Shown piece after piece: positions 63,675 to 64,000 of a DNA stretch of 64,000 nucleotides. Under the pieces are notes generated by a model that saw only the letters and a program-made list of their open reading frames with translations, made no database searches and was not told where the DNA came from. The DNA is from CALBTQ01 sp036725605 (GTDB lineage: Bacteria; Lernaellota; Lernaellaia; Lernaellales; Lernaellaceae). The stretch is taken from assembly GCA_036725605.1 (NCBI GenBank), contig DAIMDW010000011.1:84046-148045 (forward strand), read 5' to 3'. The translations under genes were made by a program, and so were the position numbers. Numbering within the stretch: position 1 is the first letter of the stretch; each line of letters starts with the position of its first letter.

Positions 63675-64000
63675 TTGACAAACGACTTCTCGACGATCTG
63701 GACAGTCAACTGAGTCAGAAAGACTTCGACCAGACGTCATTGCATTTCAACTTCGACCTGGGCGCGGACACCTCGCTGTTCGACCTCCTCGAGGAAGGCG
63801 AACAGCTCAAGCCCGAGGAACTCATTCCGCACCTGGAGCATCTCGAAGAGCACGTGCGCTATTCGCTCATCGTCCGCGAATGGCTGCTGGACAACGCGAA
63901 GAAAAAGGAGACCTACGTCTACCTGGCCATTTTGGTTCTGTTCTTCGCCGTGTTCGGCCGCATCACCACCGCGATCATCGACGACGAGCGCGTGGCCCTG
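63671..64000 (+). CDS. Membrane protein, 3'-truncated by window end
   Basis: The ATG overlaps the preceding TGA (ATGA), so translation is coupled. The 110 visible codons encode an acidic, Leu-rich helical cytoplasmic part (M-I-D-K-R-L-L-D-D-L, then E-L-I-P-H-L-E-H-L-E-E-H-V-R-Y) and one membrane helix at about residues 82-100 (Y-L-A-I-L-V-L-F-F-A-V-F). The frame is open at the window end. The family is not recognised. It completes the run of four genes starting at 58661. Confidence 0.72.
   Translation, partial: MIDKRLLDDLDSQLSQKDFDQTSLHFNFDLGADTSLFDLLEEGEQLKPEELIPHLEHLEEHVRYSLIVREWLLDNAKKKETYVYLAILVLFFAVFGRITTAIIDDERVAL

Overview
This window is GC-rich and reads like accessory chromosome of an uncultured Gram-negative bacterium. 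Outer-membrane lipoproteins, beta-barrel-like proteins and many secreted repeat proteins support that. The recurring Asp-rich spacers built on a D-D-D-T-(T/V) theme are a style I associate with deep-branching Myxococcota/Lernaellota-type lineages. That placement is a recollection about protein style, not a phylogenetic result. I see no tRNA, rRNA, CRISPR array, insertion sequence, phage or plasmid backbone.

Layout. 1-3.6 kb: two tandem secreted beta-propeller-like paralogues, the first cut by the window edge. 3.6-5.4 kb: a polytopic GT-C-like membrane protein. 5.4-22 kb: four tandem giant secreted HEAT-repeat proteins of about 1340-1390 aa each. 22-24.3 kb (minus): a lipoprotein alpha/beta hydrolase and a small secreted protein. 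24.3-25 kb: an AT-rich gap. 25-30 kb: secreted proteins and lipoproteins, including an Asp-tailed protein ending GCCGC, two paralogues with an H-x-H-T-C-x-N-C-G-F motif, and a formylglycine-generating-enzyme-like lipoprotein that lacks the catalytic cysteines. 30-34.5 kb (minus): an ArsR-controlled operon (ArsR, ArsP/DUF318-type permease, three thioredoxin-fold proteins, CcdA-like protein) with a clear operator inside its promoter, plus a separate membrane/SH3-like protein. 34.7-39.3 kb (minus): a barrel-like protein, a lipoprotein, and two Asp-tailed beta-propeller proteins ending GCCGC and GCGC. 39.4-41.6 kb: an SGNH hydrolase, and a probably leaderless ribbon-helix-helix/zinc-ribbon gene coupled to a lipase. 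41.6-51.3 kb (minus): a probable operon of five paralogous GT-C-like membrane proteins with one DUF2259-like protein and the decayed 3' end of a sixth paralogue. 51.5-55.6 kb: two more GT-C-like proteins, an Asp-rich lipoprotein and a Bem46-like hydrolase. 55.6-58.3 kb (minus): a hybrid sensor histidine kinase. 58.7-64 kb: a secreted 27-residue Cys-repeat protein followed by a barrel-like protein, a degenerate NlpC/P60-like lipoprotein and a membrane protein cut by the window end.

How the parts fit. Most of the window builds a cell surface: exported repeat scaffolds, lipoproteins and membrane enzymes likely to act on lipid-linked sugars. The most interesting pattern is a mirror-image architecture. 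In lipoproteins an acidic Asp-rich spacer directly follows the N-terminal lipobox cysteine. In proteins with a signal-peptidase-I-type signal the same spacer sits at the C-terminus and ends in GC(C)GC. This suggests an undescribed C-terminal anchoring signal in which the terminal cysteines do the job of the lipobox cysteine.
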